Shown: positions 35,887 through 43,675 of the stretch, piece by piece
Numbering within the stretch: position 1 is the first letter of the stretch
How the letters are laid out: each line of letters begins with the position of its first letter
From: Cohnella abietis
Lineage (GTDB): Bacteria > Bacillota > Bacilli > Paenibacillales > Paenibacillaceae
NCBI RefSeq assembly: GCF_004295585.1
Contig: NZ_AP019400.1
Location: 124,001-188,000 of the forward strand
Direction: 5' to 3'
Length of the DNA: 64,000 bases
Program-made: the position numbers and the translations under genes
Notes under the pieces: model-generated
What the model saw: only the letters and a program-made list of their open reading frames with translations
Told to the model about the DNA's origin: nothing
The model's database searches: none

Positions 35887-35952
35887 GTTAATGTTAATGC
35901 TGATATTAATGTTGTTATTGATGCTAGCGCTAATATTAACCATTTCATTGAT
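35887..35952. repeat. Hexamer tandem repeats upstream of parA (candidate centromere)
   Basis: Eleven consecutive hexamers, mostly of the form RYTRAT: GTTAAT, GTTAAT, GCTGAT, ATTAAT, GTTGTT, ATTGAT, GCTAGC, GCTAAT, ATTAAC, CATTTC, ATTGAT. Tandem short repeats just ahead of a ParA gene are typical of type Ib partition centromeres. Confidence 0.6.
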
Positions 35953-36001
35953 GCCGAAATCCTTGCTGTGATTTATTAAAAAAAAGGATGGAGGTTCTCA
36001 T

Positions 36002-36787
36002 ATGAAGGTTTTAGCGGTTTCTACAAACAAGGGTGGCGTACTGAAAACGTCGATCACCGTCAATCTTGCGGGGCTACTCTTCAAGAATAAAAGGGTGCTG
36101 ATCATTGACGGAGATAATCAGGGGAATGTCGCTTTAAGCTTCGGGCACAATCCAGATTCATTCACGACAACGTTGTACGATGCGCTTATCGATGGAGCCG
36201 ATCCGAGAGAAGCCATTGTGAATGTACATCACAACATTGATCTGCTCCCGAGTAATGATGATCTCATCTTTCTTGAATTTGACGTGTTGCCAAGTCGGGA
36301 CAAATTCGGCAATCCGTTTCTGTTGCTTAAGGAATTGGTGGACAAGCTACGGGGCATGTACGATGTCATCCTAATCGACACCCCGCCGAATCTCGGACTG
36401 ATGCAGGGCAACGTACTTGCATGCGCGGATCAGGTCTTGATTCCCTTTCAGCCCGAAAACTATAGCATGCGCAGCTTGGTGAAGATATTAAAAGCGATTG
36501 GAGACTTCAGGAAGAATTTTAATCCGATGCTCTCCGTCTTAGGCATTGTAGCCACGTTGGTAGATCAGCGAACAACGCTACATAGCACGGTTATCCAAGA
36601 GTGTAGGCAGTTTAGTTTGGAGCAAAGAGTAAGAATGTTCGACACAATCATTCCCAAATCGATCCGGTTTGCTTCTAGCGTGGCATTTGACCGGTTGCCA
36701 GCTACATTGGCGCATCCCAATCATCCTGTTGTGGCGTACTATGCGGAACTGCTGAAGGAGGTAGAGGAGCTTGAGGAAAAATGGTAG
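36002..36787 (+). CDS. parA: ParA-family partition ATPase
   Basis: 261-residue short (type Ib) ParA without N-terminal DNA-binding domain. It has a deviant Walker A KGGVLKTS at residues 10-17, in which Leu replaces the usual Gly of KGGVGKT; switch I-type DGDNQGNVALSFG; and Walker B ILIDTPPNLG. It drives segregation of the element's circular or replicating form with the next gene and the flanking repeats. GGATGGAGG precedes ATG. The last codons overlap the start of the next gene by 17 bases. Whether the Walker A change preserves ATPase activity cannot be read from sequence. Confidence 0.88.
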   Translation: MKVLAVSTNKGGVLKTSITVNLAGLLFKNKRVLIIDGDNQGNVALSFGHNPDSFTTTLYDALIDGADPREAIVNVHHNIDLLPSNDDLIFLEFDVLPSRDKFGNPFLLLKELVDKLRGMYDVILIDTPPNLGLMQGNVLACADQVLIPFQPENYSMRSLVKILKAIGDFRKNFNPMLSVLGIVATLVDQRTTLHSTVIQECRQFSLEQRVRMFDTIIPKSIRFASSVAFDRLPATLAHPNHPVVAYYAELLKEVEELEEKW

Positions 36788-37049
36788 CATCGCGAGCTTT
36801 GGAGATGTAGCAAAAGGTCTGAGTAACACGAACGCTAATATTAATGTTAATGCTAGCGTTAATATTAATGGGACATTTATTGATCAAATTGTCGACAAGC
36901 AGGAAAGCTCCGTGCTAATGGGGCTGTACATTAAAAATGACATCGCCAAGGTTTTAAACGCGCTGGCAAAAAAAGCAGGAAGAGGAGGTAAATCTAAGGT
37001 TGCAAATGAGGCACTCAAGAAGATATTTATAGAGGCAGGTTTGATGTAA
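36771..37049 (+). CDS. Small ParA partner, probable ribbon-helix-helix DNA-binding protein
   Basis: 92 residues. A flexible Asn-rich N-terminal arm (NTNANINVNASVNINGTF, residues 19-36) is followed by a basic helical domain (YIKNDIAKVLNALAKKAGRG then GKSKVANEALKKIF) like ParG/Omega-type centromere-binding proteins. The TTG start has AAGGAGG 9 bases upstream and overlaps parA by 17 bases, giving translational coupling. The DNA encoding the Asn-rich arm is itself a hexamer array matching that upstream of parA. A terminator follows. Confidence 0.75.
   Translation: MRKNGSIASFGDVAKGLSNTNANINVNASVNINGTFIDQIVDKQESSVLMGLYIKNDIAKVLNALAKKAGRGGKSKVANEALKKIFIEAGLM
36834..36869. repeat. Hexamer tandem repeats inside the ParA partner gene
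   Basis: GCTAAT, ATTAAT, GTTAAT, GCTAGC, GTTAAT, ATTAAT in register with the codons (Asn-Ile-Asn-Val-Asn...). Same hexamers as at 35887-35952, including the rarer GCTAGC. Confidence 0.65.
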
Positions 37050-37075
37050 GGGGCCCTTCTTGGCCCCTCTTTCAT
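37050..37075 (+). terminator. Terminator after the partition genes
   Basis: GGGGCC...GGCCCC hairpin followed by TCTTTC. Confidence 0.65.
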
Positions 37076-37106
37076 ATCGTAATTTCTCTTGATAATACCT
37101 AATTAA

Positions 37107-37814
37107 TTAGGATCTTGGCATTGGTCTGCCTTTCATTGCCTCATCAAATGTATCATAAAAATTTTGACGTAGTGAGTTGATGGTGGAAGTAATCTTTTCA
37201 TCATTGCAATTTTCGAGAAGTAGTTCCAAAGCCGTTAATTGACCAAATGCGATATTGAAACTAGGGTATTGTGTAGATAAATATTCAATGAGTTTTTGTT
37301 TCGTCACATACCAAGTCGATTTGCCTATTCTATAACCGTCATTATGCACCAAATCTTTTATCTTTCCAGCTAACTTAGGATTTTTTTCAAATATTTCATA
37401 AAATCTTGGTCTGCTACGAGGCTGAAAGTCCCATTTTTCAAATACTTTTCGAATTTCTTCTATTGTTAGTCCATTAGTTGCATATTGGCTCTTATTCCAG
37501 GCTATAAATGCCTGATATGTTCCGAATACGACAATACGTAAATAGTAATTGGAACCTTTACTAACCATAATATTGTATTCAACTTTAATCCCTATATCTG
37601 TATACAATTTATCATAATCGATTACACGAATATTGCTCGTACAAACCTCTTTTATTTTATTCTTATCCAGCTTGTTCCCTCGTAAGCAAATCTCTTCTTG
37701 ATCCAAAAAATCCAAAAAGTAATTATTTTCCTTAAGCTCCTCACTTATCTCGGAGTAATTATTACCTGTAAGTTGTTTAGTTATATTTGGCTCGTAGTTT
37801 GATAAATCTATCAT
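37107..37814 (-). CDS. Protein of unknown function
   Basis: 235 residues, soluble, AT-rich gene; mixed alpha/beta with many Tyr and Asn. GGGGGTG precedes ATG 37814. The segment VHNDGYRIGKSTWYVTKQKLIEYL looks like a winged or helix-turn-helix hairpin, so a DNA-binding role is possible. It converges on the partition operon. No family recognised. Confidence 0.55.
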   Translation of the reverse strand: MIDLSNYEPNITKQLTGNNYSEISEELKENNYFLDFLDQEEICLRGNKLDKNKIKEVCTSNIRVIDYDKLYTDIGIKVEYNIMVSKGSNYYLRIVVFGTYQAFIAWNKSQYATNGLTIEEIRKVFEKWDFQPRSRPRFYEIFEKNPKLAGKIKDLVHNDGYRIGKSTWYVTKQKLIEYLSTQYPSFNIAFGQLTALELLLENCNDEKITSTINSLRQNFYDTFDEAMKGRPMPRS

Positions 37815-37920
37815 TCATACACCCCCAGGAAACTATACTATATGAATTATTTAAGAGGGTAAAGAACTGTTTATAACAAACAAGACCATTTACTCTTTTT
37901 GGTATGAGAGGGATACATTA

Positions 37921-38063
37921 AGTCTTTGGTTTCCAAGATATTAATGCAAAGTTAAAAGATTATCTTTTCAGTCTAGTCCCAAGTGACGGTCAAATCCGAA
38001 TTGTAGTTAACTCGTATGGTAGGTGTAGGGTGAAACGTCAAATGAGTGAGGTTAGAGAGTAAA
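37921..38063 (+). pseudogene. Possible gene remnant at the head of the tandem array
   Basis: About 48 codons are open after a TAA, coding a protein-like segment (KDYLFSLVPSDGQIRIVVNS) and ending VKRQMSEVRE-stop. No start codon precedes it. The same ending (K-x-Q-M-S-x-L-x-x-E-stop) recurs in frame in each 111-bp repeat, suggesting that the array grew from the 3' end of this lost gene. Confidence 0.35.
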
Positions 38064-38640
38064 GTACATAGATGATCTTTGGTGCAGACCCTCCGATGAT
38101 CAGCAACTTAGGTTCGTGAGAAAATCAGGATGTAGAATTGAAAAACCAAATGAGTGTACTTAGTTGGGAGTAAAGTTCAAATTCTAACTTTGGTATAGAC
38201 CCTCTGCTGATGAGCAGCAAAGGTTCATGAGAAAATCAGGATGTAGAGGTGAAAAACCAAATGTGTGAACTTAGTAGGGAGTAAAGTTCAAATTCTAACT
38301 TTGGTATAGACCCTCCGCTGATGAGCAGCAAAGGTTCGTGAGAAAATCAGGATGTAAAGGAGAAAAACCAAATGAGTGAACTTAGTTGAGAGTAAAGTTC
38401 AAATTCTGACTTTGGTATAGACCCTCCGCTGATGAGCAGCAAAGGTTCGTGAGAAAATCAGGATGTAAAGGAGAAAAACCAAATGAGTGAACTTAGTTGA
38501 GAGTAAAGTTCAAATTCTAACTTTGGTATAGACCCTCTGCTGATGAGCAGCAAAGGTTCGTGAGAAAATCAGGATGTAAAGGAGAAAGACCAAAATGAAG
38601 TGGGCTTAGAGGGGGGAAGTTCGAGGATGAACTTTGGTAC
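38015..38640. repeat. 111-bp tandem repeat array
   Basis: Five units at exactly 111-base spacing, measured on CAGGATGTA (38126, 38237, 38348, 38459, 38570), plus a degenerate unit before and a partial one after. Inner units are almost identical; outer ones have drifted. Each holds AACTTTGGTATAGACCCTC, GATGAGCAGCAAAGGTTC and GAAAAACCAAATG. The period is 37 codons but each unit has stops at fixed places, so it is not a coding repeat. Confidence 0.92.
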
Positions 38641-38840
38641 AGGACCGCCACAAACGTGAATGGAAGAGTCATTTACAACAATATAGTTATCGAAGCACAA
38701 CGCCCCGAAACTGGCCTCCACTACCGATACATTTAGCGAGGTTACAAATGTTTATGTCCGTGAAGGATAGAAGGCGACGGATAAGCCACCGATACTTGGC
38801 ATTAGCTAAACAATGACACTAGAAGAGGAGATACAACTGT

Positions 38841-39266
38841 ATGCAAAACACTCTTGATAATCTAGATAATCTTCCGAACGATAAATTCACTAACGAGCCA
38901 ATTTGGTTTTCGACAGTTAGAGACGCATGGTTTACTCATTTAATTAATGAAACAATTAACAAATTGCCTAATGCACCAGTTGTTTATACAAATAGCTTGG
39001 TCTACACCGAGGCAAACTTAGAAGATTGTAATTTTCACTGTCGCTTGAAGTTCTCATCACACGAATTTGATGCAATAAGTGTAAGAGTTAATGCTCTCAT
39101 TAATGGCAATTTTCTCGAATTGATTAATCTTAAATTTGACTCGGATGGCGAGTTATATGATTACAGCCATAATAGTGTAAACCTTGAGGATATAGATGCA
39201 ATCATTGAACACAAAATGTTGTTTGAATTATTTGAATTGTGGAAGTCGAGTAAAAAATTGAGCTAG
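38841..39266 (+). CDS. Protein of unknown function
   Basis: 141 residues, acidic and soluble. GAGGAG lies 9 bases before ATG. No recognisable motif; alternating hydrophobic pattern suggests an alpha/beta fold. It is the first gene after the 111-bp array and starts a rightward series (this gene, the 238-residue gene, the primase), though a terminator follows it. Confidence 0.55.
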   Translation: MQNTLDNLDNLPNDKFTNEPIWFSTVRDAWFTHLINETINKLPNAPVVYTNSLVYTEANLEDCNFHCRLKFSSHEFDAISVRVNALINGNFLELINLKFDSDGELYDYSHNSVNLEDIDAIIEHKMLFELFELWKSSKKLS

Positions 39267-39270
39267 GGAA

Positions 39271-39310
39271 AAGGCCTCCTGCCTATTTAAGTGGTCAGGA
39301 AGCCTTCTAA
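39271..39310 (+). terminator. Terminator
   Basis: AAGGCCTCCTG pairs with CAGGAAGCCTT (one mismatch), then CTAAT. The T run is weak. Confidence 0.55.
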
Positions 39311-39360
39311 TCAGTAAATACCATCATTAAATAGCTTAAAGTCGAAGGGGAGTTATTCCA

Positions 39361-40077
39361 TTGATCAAAACATTGTACTCTTTTAAAGCTGAGCTGCAAG
39401 ACCGTAATAAGTCAAATGTTGTTTATAGTATTGAAGAAGCGAATGAGTTTCTTGTCAATTATACAAGAGAAATTACAAATGTTATTCATAATACCTTTGA
39501 AAATCTTATTTCTAATTATGATTTTAAAAACAAGGGAAAAGTGGACTCGTATGAAGTTTCATCTAAATCTAAAAACTTTTGTTGTAAGGTCATCTGTCCT
39601 ATAAAAAAGTATAGAAATTATTATCCGATTAAGGTTGAAGTCAGTGATCTAACAAATAACTCAGTAATCTTTAAATATGAGGATGAAATGTGCTTAACGG
39701 GTAACAAAAGTAAGTTCGCAAAAAAAATAGGTCTAATAAAATCTGCTATCCTCGACTCTTATAAGAACGGTCAATTCAATAATCAGACTGTTCACAAGGA
39801 TCCATTCGTGGAAAACGCATTTATTGAGTTGAAAAAAGTAATTACTAGTTATCCTAAGTGGAAGCAACTCACTCTAGAAATGACAGATAAAAATCGCAGC
39901 GGATCGTACTATTCTAGCTATTGTTGTTTTGAGTTCGACCCCAAATATTTATCCGTAACAATATATGATAGTAAAATATGCGAAAGTTATCACGGAACTC
40001 ATACATTTCAAAATGTTCCTCCTGAAATTTTAGGTGTTATTAAACGATCTATTTTAACAATTGATTTATGGGATTGA
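39361..40077 (+). CDS. Protein of unknown function upstream of the primase
   Basis: 238 residues, soluble, Lys/Tyr/Cys-rich. The TTG start has GGGGAG 9 bases upstream. The only notable pattern is a repeated Tyr/Ser/Phe-rich segment (RSGSYYSSYCCFEFDPKYLS). It ends 9 bases before the primase start, so the two are co-transcribed and probably co-operate. No family recognised. Confidence 0.6.
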   Translation: MIKTLYSFKAELQDRNKSNVVYSIEEANEFLVNYTREITNVIHNTFENLISNYDFKNKGKVDSYEVSSKSKNFCCKVICPIKKYRNYYPIKVEVSDLTNNSVIFKYEDEMCLTGNKSKFAKKIGLIKSAILDSYKNGQFNNQTVHKDPFVENAFIELKKVITSYPKWKQLTLEMTDKNRSGSYYSSYCCFEFDPKYLSVTIYDSKICESYHGTHTFQNVPPEILGVIKRSILTIDLWD

Positions 40078-40086
40078 GGTGGACTA

Positions 40087-41157
40087 GTGACCACAATTGA
40101 ATTTTTACTTTCACTGTATAGTATCTATCTGAGCACCAGCAATTCTATTATGTACTTTGAGCTGACGTTCATGAAGGATGGAATGTGGCGGACAAAATAT
40201 TATCACTTTACCAATGAAGGATTGAATAAAGCTGTAAGTACTTACGTGGAAGCTAGGAAGAGAAGCCATAATGTATTCTTTGGGGTTTGTCCGAGGGATA
40301 GCAAAAATATAAGCAAGTTCGGAAATGAAATGAAAGCAACGAGGTCAAATGTAACTGAATCGTCCATCCTCTGGATTGATAGCGATCTAAAGGGCGCGAA
40401 TGTAGAGCAAGTAAAAATTCTGCAGAAGGAAAAAATTGACGAGCTAATGGCTTCGAGAATAAGGCCTAATTTTATTGTAAAGTCAGGAAACGGTATTCAT
40501 GCTTACTGGAAGCTGGATGAAGTGATCGATGTAAAAACCGCATGTACGTTCAGCAAAAGGCTTGCGGTTGAGTTTTCAGCGGATAAAGCAGTAGCTGAAC
40601 CATCGAGAATAATGCGGTTGCCGGGGCATGGTTTATACAATCGTAAAGACCCAAAGTACCCTAAACCTGTTAAGGTAGTATTTCACGACAATGAACGCAT
40701 ATACACATTAAGTGACTTTGATTGGCTACCAGAATTTTCAGACGAGGTTGATATAGAAGTCGAGGAAGTTCAATTTACAGATGTAATTATTGATTTAAGT
40801 TTGGAACAGGTTGAAAAGAGATGCAAAAACAAAAAAATTAGATCCTTAATTACTATGAGTTCTGAGGAGTACGAAAGGCAAGGTAATGGTGATAATTCCG
40901 ACTCCGGTCGTGATTTTAGGGTTATATGCTTGCTCGTCTCATCCGATTTTGATGACAATGAAATCCTTCATGTCATTTCGAACTATTGTCCTTGGTCAAA
41001 GTTTCATAAAGATAGAGGGAATAATCTGAAGTACCTTGCCCGCACAATTATGAATTGTAATAAAAGAGTTGCTGAAAGTCGAGAAGCACGGAATGCGAGC
41101 AACAAGAAATTTAAGCAGAATGCAAGAATAACTCACAAGGGACAGAGAATTCTTTAA
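40087..41157 (+). CDS. Archaeo-eukaryotic-type (RepB-like) primase
   Basis: 356 residues. The first 220 carry the primase-polymerase motifs: SSILWIDSDLK (metal-binding D-x-D near residue 98), FIVKSGNGIHAYWKL (the S-G-N-G-x-H motif near 140) and PSRIMRLPGHG (the R-x-M-R-L-P-G motif near 177). The C-terminal part (PWSKFHKDRGNNLKYLARTI) looks like a PriCT helical accessory domain. The GTG start follows GAGGTGG. Such primases begin DNA replication of plasmids and integrative elements together with an SF3/DUF927 helicase, here at 31.3-33.4 kb. Confidence 0.82.
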   Translation: MTTIEFLLSLYSIYLSTSNSIMYFELTFMKDGMWRTKYYHFTNEGLNKAVSTYVEARKRSHNVFFGVCPRDSKNISKFGNEMKATRSNVTESSILWIDSDLKGANVEQVKILQKEKIDELMASRIRPNFIVKSGNGIHAYWKLDEVIDVKTACTFSKRLAVEFSADKAVAEPSRIMRLPGHGLYNRKDPKYPKPVKVVFHDNERIYTLSDFDWLPEFSDEVDIEVEEVQFTDVIIDLSLEQVEKRCKNKKIRSLITMSSEEYERQGNGDNSDSGRDFRVICLLVSSDFDDNEILHVISNYCPWSKFHKDRGNNLKYLARTIMNCNKRVAESREARNASNKKFKQNARITHKGQRIL

Positions 41158-41167
41158 CCTCAATTAT

Positions 41168-41217
41168 GGAAGAGCCTAGGAACCAATTTCTCCGTGGCTC
41201 CTCCTACAACTTGTTTT
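41168..41217 (+). terminator. Terminator after the primase
   Basis: GGAAGAGCC...GGCTCCTCC long hairpin with inner GG/CC, followed after some bases by TTGTTTTTTG. Confidence 0.55.
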
Positions 41218-41293
41218 TTGTAGCTTCGACAACGCTGAATTGAAGGGAATAATGAAGAAACACAAAATATGTACTCAGGAGGTAATTTTTCAT

Positions 41294-42016
41294 ATGGCAA
41301 ATTTGACAAATACATCGCTTGTTAAAGCAATCCGTGAGAAAGATCTTCTTACAATTGCTTTGCATTTTCGGAAAGGAATTGATCCAAACAAAAGGGGTCG
41401 AGTAGGTACTTTTCCTTTGCATGAGGCAATTATGACAGGAGATGAAAACATGGCTTCGTTCTTCTTAGAACTTAGTAAAATTAATGTAACTGTAGGTCAT
41501 AAGTCGAATCCTTCTACAACTGAATTGATTGCAGAACACATGCCAAGTTTACTAGGTCTTTTAGCTGATATAAATGCAACTTCGGTTATCTATACCGCAA
41601 CATACAAGGAAAATACTAATTTACTAAAGAAATGTATTAAGAATGGGGCAAACGTAAATATTACTAATCCTTGGGGAAGAACTCCGCTAATTAGGGCTTT
41701 TTTGAATGGGGATCTGAAGTCTGCTTCTCTTCTAATGGACGCAAATGCAGATCCTAATGTACGTGATAATTTTAACAAATCCTGTTTAATATATTGTCTA
41801 GACAAAAAATATAATAGTAAAAATATGTGGAATGATTCAAAGGGATTAACGGATATTGCAAAAAGACTTATTATAGGTGGAGCCGGACTTAATTTTATGG
41901 ATCAAGATATGCGTACGCCGCTCTCCTACGCCTTTGAGTTACTAAATAGCTTTAGATTTAGGGAAGAACTATATGTGGTTATTAAAGAAATGATTAAACG
42001 TGGGGCTACTTGTTAG
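41294..42016 (+). CDS. Ankyrin-repeat protein
   Basis: 240 residues with ankyrin repeats: FPLHEAIMTGDENMASFFLE (about 45-65), ...TYKENTNLLKKCIKNGANVN, GRTPLIRAFLNGDLKSASLL and RTPLSYAFELLNSF. Such repeats bind other proteins. CAGGAGGT precedes ATG 41294; the ATG at 41240 lacks a site. Its partner is unknown. Another ankyrin-like protein, secreted, lies at 52.8 kb. Confidence 0.82.
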   Translation: MANLTNTSLVKAIREKDLLTIALHFRKGIDPNKRGRVGTFPLHEAIMTGDENMASFFLELSKINVTVGHKSNPSTTELIAEHMPSLLGLLADINATSVIYTATYKENTNLLKKCIKNGANVNITNPWGRTPLIRAFLNGDLKSASLLMDANADPNVRDNFNKSCLIYCLDKKYNSKNMWNDSKGLTDIAKRLIIGGAGLNFMDQDMRTPLSYAFELLNSFRFREELYVVIKEMIKRGATC

Positions 42017-42108
42017 CTGTTATATTGCAATTATTGTAATCAAATATTTAGACATGATAAACTTTTTATAAAGAGATGTAAGTTGTGTTTTCTAAGTTGT
42101 ATTTATAG

Positions 42109-42181
42109 CCGGCTGTATGAGGATACATCTCATACCCGGTCTAGGTGTATGCAGTGTATCCTCCAATAATTTAATGGGGGA
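42109..42181 (+). promoter_or_regulatory. Candidate RNA switch controlling the next gene's ribosome site
   Basis: Two mutually exclusive hairpins. Form 1: GTATGAG (42115) with CTCATAC (42129), extended by CCGG/CCGG. Form 2: GAGGATACA (42119) with TGTATCCTC (42155-42163). When form 1 forms, TCCTCC (42159-42164) is free to pair with the ribosome site GGGGGA (42176-42181). Pairings are read from sequence; regulation is inference. Confidence 0.45.
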
Positions 42182-42189
42182 GTGGTAAA

Positions 42190-42705
42190 ATGAAAAACAT
42201 TATTAAACCAATAACGCAGTATCATTGGGGTAATGTTAAAGTAAAAGTTGATAAGGTAGAAAACTGGGAGTCGTCAGAGGGTAAATTTAATATAAGTTTA
42301 ATGCTAAACGGAAACACGCACTCAGTCGTGGCGTTTACACACGATTTTGTATTATACAGCTACATGATTGCGGAACTACATGCAGCTTCGTTAGAAAGAA
42401 TGCCTTGGGTTGAGGATTGGATGCTTTCTTGCAAAGCAGAAGAACTTAGGGAACAACTTTCAGAAGGTGAAATGGAAGAGCTTGCGTTCTACAAGGACGG
42501 ACAAGAAACGCGAGAATCCTTAATTAAGTTATTGGGAACTTTTGCGTTTCATACTCTTTCGCGCTTCGTAGAGAACCGCAGCAACCATGAAGAAATTGAT
42601 AATGAACTAGACCTGCGGTTGGTTCTCCATGAACTAGGCATTTCATCTTACGAAGAACAAAATGATTTTATGTATTGGAAGCCAACGTCTACGATATGTC
42701 AATAA
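42190..42705 (+). CDS. Protein of unknown function
   Basis: 171 residues, acidic, soluble. The N-terminal half looks beta-rich (VKVKVDKVENWESSEGKFNI), the rest helical. GGGGGAG precedes ATG and can be masked by the leader (see the RNA switch entry). No recognised family. Confidence 0.6.
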   Translation: MKNIIKPITQYHWGNVKVKVDKVENWESSEGKFNISLMLNGNTHSVVAFTHDFVLYSYMIAELHAASLERMPWVEDWMLSCKAEELREQLSEGEMEELAFYKDGQETRESLIKLLGTFAFHTLSRFVENRSNHEEIDNELDLRLVLHELGISSYEEQNDFMYWKPTSTICQ

Positions 42706-42793
42706 TGTAAAATGTGTGCCGTCCCCCCTGCTGTGGCAAGCAGAACAACAGGGGGGGGCAATCAACCTCCTGTATTCTAAGGAGGCGCATACT

Positions 42794-43072
42794 ATGCAAG
42801 CCGTTATTATTTATTTACTTATTATTAATTTCATTGCTTTTGTAATGATAGCCAAAGATTTTTCTAGCTCCATGCTCGGTGGTCCTAGATTTACAAATAA
42901 GCAGTTTTTAACTGTTGCCATTTTGGGTGGAGCGCTAAGTATAATCTTGGGATGTGTCATGTTAAAACATATGACTAAGTGGTATTTTTTATGGCCCTTC
43001 TTGGTTGTAATGATAATTCAATTGATGTATAAAGATTATTTTATAGGTGTTCTTTACAGATTAATGAATTAA
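42794..43072 (+). CDS. DUF1294-like small membrane protein
   Basis: 92 residues with three hydrophobic helices. INFIAFVMIAKDFSS, then a loop, then LTVAILGGALSIILGCVMLKH and KWYFLWPF follow the DUF1294 pattern (D in the first loop, LGG-x-x-G, KH/RHKT), though the usual KR after the Asp is absent. AAGGAGG precedes ATG 42794. Function of the family unknown. Confidence 0.65.
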   Translation: MQAVIIYLLIINFIAFVMIAKDFSSSMLGGPRFTNKQFLTVAILGGALSIILGCVMLKHMTKWYFLWPFLVVMIIQLMYKDYFIGVLYRLMN

Positions 43073-43080
43073 TTATACAA

Positions 43081-43347
43081 ATGCGGCAACCAACGGATGT
43101 AGAGTTGGTTCCTGCGACCGAGGTCTACATTCGATTCTTAAGAATAGGGTGTATACCTTTGCTAATCATTGTAGTTTTAACTTTGACTTTGGGAATTGTG
43201 GTATGTTTGGCTGTACGGAGTTGGAAAATCATTTTTGATGGTGTAAGTGATTACGTGGATGATCTTAAGAAATATAAGATCCATAAGGAGCCATACAACC
43301 CTACAAAACTTAGATTACAAAATCAAAAGAAAAAGCGATCTTGCTGA
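43081..43347 (+). CDS. Small single-pass membrane protein
   Basis: 88 residues: one or two hydrophobic segments (IPLLIIVVLTLTLGIVVCLA) followed by a Lys/Tyr-rich cytoplasmic tail. There is no clear ribosome binding site for the ATG, but the gene starts 8 bases after the DUF1294-like gene and may be coupled. It ends inside the arm of a strong terminator. Confidence 0.45.
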   Translation: MRQPTDVELVPATEVYIRFLRIGCIPLLIIVVLTLTLGIVVCLAVRSWKIIFDGVSDYVDDLKKYKIHKEPYNPTKLRLQNQKKKRSC

Positions 43348-43369
43348 TACAGCAAAGATCGCTTTTTCT
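43329..43369. terminator. Strong terminator
   Basis: AAAAAGCGATCTT and AAGATCGCTTTTT form a near-perfect stem with inner GCTG/CAGC. Confidence 0.92.
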
Positions 43370-43372
43370 ATT

Positions 43373-43675
43373 TGCAATTATAGGCTCATAAATAGAGCCG
43401 CGGTAAACTAGAAATAAATTCGGCTAACGCTTCTACATCTTAGTCAAGTTGGTTAGAGCCTCCTTGATGAACATAGAACCGGCTCCTCTTACGATTAGGG
43501 GCCGGTTTATTTGTGAAAATAAGACACCATTAATACCATGTGACATTTTGCTTATAAAAAGAATGATTAATTCGGTTCAGCTGCAAGTATTGTAAGAAGC
43601 TCATGCGATTGGTTTTAATGAAGATAAATATGGTACATATTCCACATAGGAGATCTATTTAGAGGAGGGCATTTC
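43373..43675. other. Intergenic stretch with a second terminator
   Basis: No gene found. AACCGGCTCC (43477) and GGGGCCGGTT (43498) form a hairpin followed by TATTTG. With no gene in front of it, a small RNA between 43380 and 43512 is possible. Nothing recognised in the rest. Confidence 0.45.

Noticed and set aside
35770..35979. 69-residue plus-strand frame upstream of parA as a gene
   Set aside because: No ribosome site, and its Asn/Val/Ile-rich end is the translation of the hexamer repeats.
38126..38590. CTGATGA...GAAA in the 111-bp units as a hammerhead ribozyme
   Set aside because: The bases between the two motifs do not form stem II, the order is not conserved in the outer units, and no stem I/III could be built.
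38015..38640. CRISPR array
   Set aside because: The 111-base units are repeats without unique spacers, and no cas gene is in the window.
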